From contig NZ_LT968775.1 of NCBI RefSeq assembly GCF_900240975.1, forward strand, positions 1,178,001 to 1,242,000: a stretch of 64,000 bases of DNA. The letters run 5' to 3'. Position 1 is the first letter of the stretch; every line of letters starts with the position of its first letter. The notes beneath the pieces are model-generated. The model was given only the letters and a program-made list of their open reading frames with translations, did no database searches and was not told the origin of the DNA. Below, in pieces: positions 60,044 to 64,000 of this stretch. This DNA comes from Mycobacterium sp. 4858 (GTDB lineage Bacteria > Actinomycetota > Actinomycetes > Mycobacteriales > Mycobacteriaceae). The position numbers were made by a program, and so were the translations under genes.

Positions 60044-62143
60044 GCCTTCGACGGGAGTCCACGCCCCGTCGATGACCTCCGGCGGGCGCTGCGCCTGCAG
60101 CCGTTCCCGTTCGGCGCGGCGGCGTTTGATCCGCAGCCTGGCGTCGCCCGGCATGGTGATCAGCTCGTCACACGTCAGGTAATACACGTCCTCGACGGCA
60201 TCGATCAGGTCCGCCGCGACTCGACGAGAGCCTAACTCGCGCAGCGTCATTCGCAGTTGATGGGTGAATCGCAGGGTCGTGTCGTGGGCGAGCTCGCGGG
60301 AGTCGCGAGCGCTGGCGGCCAGGCGCTGGGCCAGCGTCGGCGACGGCGGCTCCGTCGACGCGGCGGCGGCCACGGCGACCTCCCCGGCCGCTCTGAGCAG
60401 CATCGCCGGGTCGTCGGCATAGGTCTGACTGGCCAATTCGGCCTCCCCCGGCCCGCGGTGGCCGATGCGGGCGACGGCGGCGTCCACGGCGGCGGCGGTG
60501 GTGGGCGACAACGCGCGGATGCTCGCGAGATTGCCTTCCCGGGCCAGCGCACACAACGGCGGGTCGGCCCGCAGGACCGCTGCCAGCTGGGCGGTCTCCG
60601 TCTCGACCAGGGTGCTGTCCATGATCATGTCCACGCCGGGCACGCCGGGAGCCGCCTTGCTGCGCTCCAGCGCCGCCGCGGTGAAGCCGGTGTCGATCAA
60701 CCACAACGCGGTCAGGATCCAGCCTTGGTGAATGCGGTCCCGCAGCAAGGGAACCCGAACCTCGAGCCCGGGACCGGGCAGCGCCGCCAGCTGTGCGGCG
60801 TCGAGCTGTTCGGTTTCGGCGGCCGCGCCGTACGCCCGGGTGTCGGCCTTGAGGTGGCGCAACAGGACCAGCGATCGCCCGGCGACGACGGCTTTGGCGA
60901 CTGAGCCGAGGGCGCCGCCCGCCAGCGCGGGCTCACCGAACGGGAGCGGGTCTCCGACATGCGGCCGCCCGACCAGGGCGTTGCGAGCGACGGCGTCCTG
61001 GTCCCAGCCGGGGAGTTGCCCCGCGGCGACCATGTTGACCGACACCCCGACGTAGGGCCGATGACCGAAGACGGCGATGGCCCGGTTGCCCCACTCCTCG
61101 CCCACCACGCCGCCGAGCGCCAACACGTGACCGAGCACCCGATTCGCCGTGCGCAGCCCGCTCAGCTGGACATCCAGCGTGATCGGGGTGAGCGGCCCGG
61201 GCAGCGCCCGGGCGAGGTTGCCCGCACTGAAGATCGGGAAGCGGGGGTCGATCCGGTCGTCGAATTCACCTTCGACGCCGTCGGGTGCCGCGCTGTGTCC
61301 CCCGTCGGAAGGGTGGGCGCGTGGGGCGGCCTCGACCGGGAGCGCCAGTCGGTGCCCATCGCCGGTCGCCCCCGCCGCCGCGATCCGGCGCCCGGCGAGT
61401 CCGCGGGCCGTGTCGGCCACCGCTTCAAGCGCCTGCCAGCCGAACTCGAACGACCAATCCTCTTGCGCCGACGCGATATCCATGTCCGGAATGAGCTGGT
61501 GCCAGCTGCGGACCCGACTGAGCCGGGACCGCGGGTCGGCGGCGCGCAGCATCCGCCACGCGGTGACCACGTTGACGGTGTCCGGGGAGGCGAGGTCCAC
61601 CACACCGGTGCGGTCGGCGTTCAGCGACGAGACCATAAAGCGCACCAGGTCGTCGACGTGCAGCACGCGCATCGGCCGCGCCGACACCTTGGTGCGCAGC
61701 AGCGTGGCCACGGTCCGGCAGACCATCCAGTCGAGCTGCCGGCCGACCGGCGGGGCGATGCGAACGACCAGGCTGGGCCCCCAGCTGGTGGCGACCAGCT
61801 CCTCGGCCGGTCGGTAGAGCTCGGGCCGCCCCGCGGCGTGCGAGACGAACAGCAGCCGGGCACCGGCGCGGGCGGCCACATCCGTCACGTGCGCGAGGCC
61901 GTCGATGTCGGCGCTGCCGGGCGCGGTGGTGTCGATGGGGGCCAGGTGGATCACCACGTCGGCTTCCTCGGCGAGCTCCCGCAGGGCGGGGTTGCGCAGC
62001 GGGGCGCAAACCAACTCGACGTTGCGGTCCAGGCAGGGGTGCGGGGCCTCAGCAATGCCGGTGACCGTGTGCCCGGCAGCAATCAACGGCCGTGCAACCA
62101 GCCGCCCGAGTGCGCCGGTGGCGTCGGTAACCAGGATCTGCAC
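60032..62143 (-). CDS. NAD-dependent epimerase fused to a PEP-synthase/rifampin-phosphotransferase-like segment (Rv1868-like)
   Basis: A 703-aa two-part protein. Residues 1-~250 are an extended SDR/epimerase (TDATGALGRLVARPL, VIHLAPIDTTA, VLHVDDLVRFMV). Residues ~300-690 resemble the central helical region of PEP-utilising enzymes and rifampin phosphotransferase: FPIFSAGNLARALPGPLTPI, AIAVFGHRPYVGVSVN, FTHQLRMTLRELGSRRVAAD, DVYYLTCDELI. There is no ATP-grasp domain, and the protein stops just where the phosphohistidine swivel domain should begin. Rv1868 has about the same length, so the fusion is conserved. Function unknown. Confidence 0.8.
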   Translation of the reverse strand: MQILVTDATGALGRLVARPLIAAGHTVTGIAEAPHPCLDRNVELVCAPLRNPALRELAEEADVVIHLAPIDTTAPGSADIDGLAHVTDVAARAGARLLFVSHAAGRPELYRPAEELVATSWGPSLVVRIAPPVGRQLDWMVCRTVATLLRTKVSARPMRVLHVDDLVRFMVSSLNADRTGVVDLASPDTVNVVTAWRMLRAADPRSRLSRVRSWHQLIPDMDIASAQEDWSFEFGWQALEAVADTARGLAGRRIAAAGATGDGHRLALPVEAAPRAHPSDGGHSAAPDGVEGEFDDRIDPRFPIFSAGNLARALPGPLTPITLDVQLSGLRTANRVLGHVLALGGVVGEEWGNRAIAVFGHRPYVGVSVNMVAAGQLPGWDQDAVARNALVGRPHVGDPLPFGEPALAGGALGSVAKAVVAGRSLVLLRHLKADTRAYGAAAETEQLDAAQLAALPGPGLEVRVPLLRDRIHQGWILTALWLIDTGFTAAALERSKAAPGVPGVDMIMDSTLVETETAQLAAVLRADPPLCALAREGNLASIRALSPTTAAAVDAAVARIGHRGPGEAELASQTYADDPAMLLRAAGEVAVAAAASTEPPSPTLAQRLAASARDSRELAHDTTLRFTHQLRMTLRELGSRRVAADLIDAVEDVYYLTCDELITMPGDARLRIKRRRAERERLQAQRPPEVIDGAWTPVEGSAQ

Positions 62144-62253
62144 CTGGGCTCACCTCCCCCGACCTCAAACTCAACAATAGGCAAGACGGCGTCGCCTACG
62201 CGACCGTTACCGGCCAAACGGGACCCTGAGCTGGCGGAAAGCCTTTCGCCGGG

Positions 62254-63738
62254 TTACTGCAGCGCGGCGGAGCCGTCGGCGGCGACGGCGACCTTGGCGC
62301 CGCCGATGTCCTCACACACGGTTGCCGCCGCCGCGGCGCTGTCGGTGATCAGGGCAAGGGTGCGTGAACCGTCGGGCGTGCGCACGGCCAGGAAGGCCTT
62401 CTCCGGCCGGCCGTCGCGATCGAACGGCGTCGTCCACGCTTCCACCGTGCCGACACCCTCCCATTCCACCAAACCGTCCCGGGTGGGCTCCCGGTCGACG
62501 GCGGGTTGCGCGTCCTCCCAACGGAACTCGGCGGGCGGTTCGGTGCCGTACACGCCGAAGCTGTGCTTGGTCAGGAAGCCGCCGTTCGCGGTGATCAGCC
62601 CGCGCCGCCCGGGATTGGCCACCAGCAACTCCGCCATGGTGGCAATGGAGTGCATCACGTAGTTGCTCCACGGGCCGCCCGCGAACGTCAATCCACCGGT
62701 GACGGTGAGCGGACGGGCGGGATCATCGGCCGGCAGGCCCAGTTCGGCCGCGGCCACCTGAACGGCCGAGGGGAAGCAGGAATACAGGTCGACGTAGTCG
62801 AGGTCGTCGACGCCCAGGCCCGCCAGCTCCAGCGCCCGACCGCCGGCGATCCGGATCGCCGGCGAGCGGTGCAACTCGTCACGCTCGGCGATGGCCGAGG
62901 TGTCGTGGGCGTCGGTGCCCGCGTGCGGATAGATCCACCGATCGGCGGGGACCCGCAGCCGCTTGGCTTCCTCCACCGAGGTCAGCACCAGCGCGGCGCC
63001 CTGATCGACCATGTTGTTGGAGTTCATCAGCTTGGTGTACGGCCAGCTGATCATTCGGTTCTGCGGGCCGGGCTCGCAGATCTCCTCGGCGGTCACCGGT
63101 TTGCGGATCCACGCGTGCGGATTGCCGACCGCGACGGCGTTGAAGCGGGCCCACAGTTCGCCGATGCGCTTGCGGTGGTGCTCGACCGACTCGCCGTTCG
63201 CAATCCGCAGCGCCTGTTCGAACAGCGGGTAGACGTAGGCCGGCCGGTCCAGCCGAATCCTGATCTCGGCATCGCCCGCCATCGGGACGTCGTCGCCGCT
63301 GACCTCGGCCATCGGGACGGACTCGTCCTGGACGGTCCACTCGAGCCTGCCGCCTTTGGCGCGCAGGCCCCGGCGGGTGCGCCAGGTTTCGGCGCCGGCC
63401 AGCAGCACCACCTGGGCGCTGCCCCGCTGGATGTCCAGGCACGCCTGGTTGACCAGGGACTGCGGCACGTTGCCGCCGACGGGGCTGTACAGCGTGGTGA
63501 AACCGGCGGCGCCGATCCGCTGGCCGAGCAGCAGCCCAGGATCCCGGTAGTGCGCCGAGAGGATGTTCACCACGCGGATGGAATCCACGGCCTCGATCAC
63601 CCGCGCGTCGGCGGCTTGCCGGGCCGCGGCCGCCATCAGGTCAACCGGTTCGACGGACCGCTTGTCCGGATCGATCTCGTCGCGGTGGTTGACCTGGCCG
63701 TAGCCGATCAGCACGGGTGTTCTGGGGTCCACGGTCAT
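62254..63738 (-). CDS. Thiolase-like protein (TLP1 type, Rv1867-like)
   Basis: A 494-aa thiolase-fold protein with an additional C-terminal OB-like domain (VEAWTTPFDRDGRPEKAFLA, LALITDSAAAAATV), as in mycobacterial thiolase-like protein type 1. The position of the nucleophilic Cys reads GGNVPQSLVNQA, and the GHP His motif near the C-terminus is replaced by TFAGGPWSNYVMHS, so classical thiolysis is unlikely. A lipid-transfer or retro-aldol-type role is possible (inference). Downstream of the CoA-transferase gene, same strand. Confidence 0.8.
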   Translation of the reverse strand: MTVDPRTPVLIGYGQVNHRDEIDPDKRSVEPVDLMAAAARQAADARVIEAVDSIRVVNILSAHYRDPGLLLGQRIGAAGFTTLYSPVGGNVPQSLVNQACLDIQRGSAQVVLLAGAETWRTRRGLRAKGGRLEWTVQDESVPMAEVSGDDVPMAGDAEIRIRLDRPAYVYPLFEQALRIANGESVEHHRKRIGELWARFNAVAVGNPHAWIRKPVTAEEICEPGPQNRMISWPYTKLMNSNNMVDQGAALVLTSVEEAKRLRVPADRWIYPHAGTDAHDTSAIAERDELHRSPAIRIAGGRALELAGLGVDDLDYVDLYSCFPSAVQVAAAELGLPADDPARPLTVTGGLTFAGGPWSNYVMHSIATMAELLVANPGRRGLITANGGFLTKHSFGVYGTEPPAEFRWEDAQPAVDREPTRDGLVEWEGVGTVEAWTTPFDRDGRPEKAFLAVRTPDGSRTLALITDSAAAAATVCEDIGGAKVAVAADGSAALQ

Positions 63739-63750
63739 ACTGCGAATTTA

Positions 63751-63824
63751 GCGTGGCTATCGATGCGGGCCGTGTACGGCCCGCTGAGGAGTCGCGCCAT
63801 CGAGTCCAGCGCGTGGCTATCGAT
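63751..63824. repeat. 14-bp direct repeat flanking a hairpin
   Basis: GCGTGGCTATCGAT at 63751-63764 and again at 63811-63824 (60-bp period), each followed by a C/G-rich base pair. A perfect hairpin lies directly after the first copy. Located between the CoA-transferase stop and the thiolase-like start. Confidence 0.65.
63765..63784. terminator. Hairpin between CoA-transferase and thiolase-like genes
   Basis: GCGGGCCGT (63765-63773) and ACGGCCCGC (63776-63784) are perfect 9-bp arms separated by GT only. Such a tight palindrome could be a protein-binding site rather than an RNA hairpin; a two-base loop would open to about six. Confidence 0.5.
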
Positions 63825-63858
63825 CCGTCCGGTCGCGTGGGCTGGATTCACCCCCGAG

Positions 63859-64000
63859 TCAGGGCGGCCCGAACAGCACGCCCTCGCCGATGAGGCGGTC
63901 GATCTCCTGGGGGCTCATGCCGAGCAGTCTCCGGCAGATGTCGACGGTGTCCTGGCCCGGCAGCGGCGCGGGCCGCTGCGGCGCCCGCGGGATGTGCTGG
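63859..64000 (-). CDS. CoA-transferase family III (CaiB/BaiF), C-terminal end only
   Basis: The last 47 codons of a minus-strand gene cut by the window edge. It ends GQDTVDICRRLLGMSPQEID ... LIGEGVLFGPP, typical of the C-terminus of class III CoA-transferases, where a final helix is followed by a short tail. In M. tuberculosis the corresponding gene is Rv1866. Identification rests on this short tail plus synteny. Confidence 0.65.
   Translation of the reverse strand, partial: QHIPRAPQRPAPLPGQDTVDICRRLLGMSPQEIDRLIGEGVLFGPP

Noticed and set aside
60959..62662. 567-codon plus-strand open frame
   Set aside because: Antisense of the epimerase fusion and thiolase-like genes, without protein-like features.

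Overview
The window is GC-rich chromosomal DNA of a slow-growing Mycobacterium, most likely of the M. avium complex or a close relative. The evidence is the gene content and order: an antigen 85B gene (fbpB), a secreted chorismate mutase, rpfC, lppE, cyp140, glnA3, an EmrB/QacA-type exporter, bfrA, lldD2 and a thiolase-like/CoA-transferase pair follow one another as the M. tuberculosis interval Rv1866-Rv1906c does, with + strand here corresponding to the c strand there. Rv designations are from memory, not from a search. No tRNA, rRNA, CRISPR array, insertion sequence or prophage was recognised.

Layout. 1-7.6 kb is accessory relative to M. tuberculosis. It holds a 5'-truncated FAD oxidoreductase remnant, a LysR regulator divergent from a tautomerase/nitronate monooxygenase pair, a CoA ligase bracketed by two paralogous two-domain proteins (one frameshifted), and a carboxymuconolactone-decarboxylase/nitroreductase/SRPBCC operon. 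7.7-16.5 kb is the Rv1906c-Rv1896c segment: secreted protein, D-amino-acid oxidase, holin-like protein, nanT-type transporter, cinA, dtd and a SAM methyltransferase, with an added crotonase, an 81-aa protein and an amidohydrolase. 16.5-30.3 kb is rich in oxidative catabolism: a Baeyer-Villiger monooxygenase/ADH pair behind a 31-bp inverted repeat; a LacI-linked P450-unknown-SDR-ADH operon; a nitronate monooxygenase and a CYP125-type P450, each preceded by a KstR-like box; another ADH; and a YceI protein. 30.3-38.1 kb carries cell-envelope and secreted factors (fbpB, chorismate mutase, rpfC, lppE) and cyp140. 38-49 kb holds glnA3 with an amidohydrolase, F420-type enzymes, a drug exporter with an added cytoplasmic domain, and bfrA/bfd around tandem IdeR-like iron boxes. 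48-58 kb is the oxidative/proteotoxic stress segment: an intact oxyR divergent from ahpCD, a GH13 enzyme, lldD2 and an ATP-dependent lon behind a HAIR-like site. 56-64 kb returns to conserved order: F420 enzyme, TfoX-N protein, a HhH-fold protein coupled to DUF72, a ferredoxin-reductase-like flavoprotein, an epimerase fused to a PEP-synthase-like segment, a thiolase-like protein and the end of a CoA-transferase.

How it fits together. Three themes recur. The first is steroid/lipid or xenobiotic oxidation (P450s, BVMO, ADHs, SDRs, crotonases, CoA ligase). The second is iron and peroxide handling (bfrA-bfd; oxyR-ahpCD). The third is secreted cell-wall functions. The most interesting signals are regulatory: paired LacI-type operators, KstR-like boxes on a CYP125 paralogue, a 9-13-9 inverted repeat in front of the BVMO, tandem iron boxes and an OxyR palindrome over its own start codon. 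There are also unusual protein architectures: an epimerase fused to a catalytically incomplete PEP-synthase module, an exporter with a winged-helix-like tail, and a tandem-domain family bracketing a CoA ligase. No single clearly new system is proven; the best candidates are the 2.97-5.85 kb and 19.5-24.3 kb clusters.
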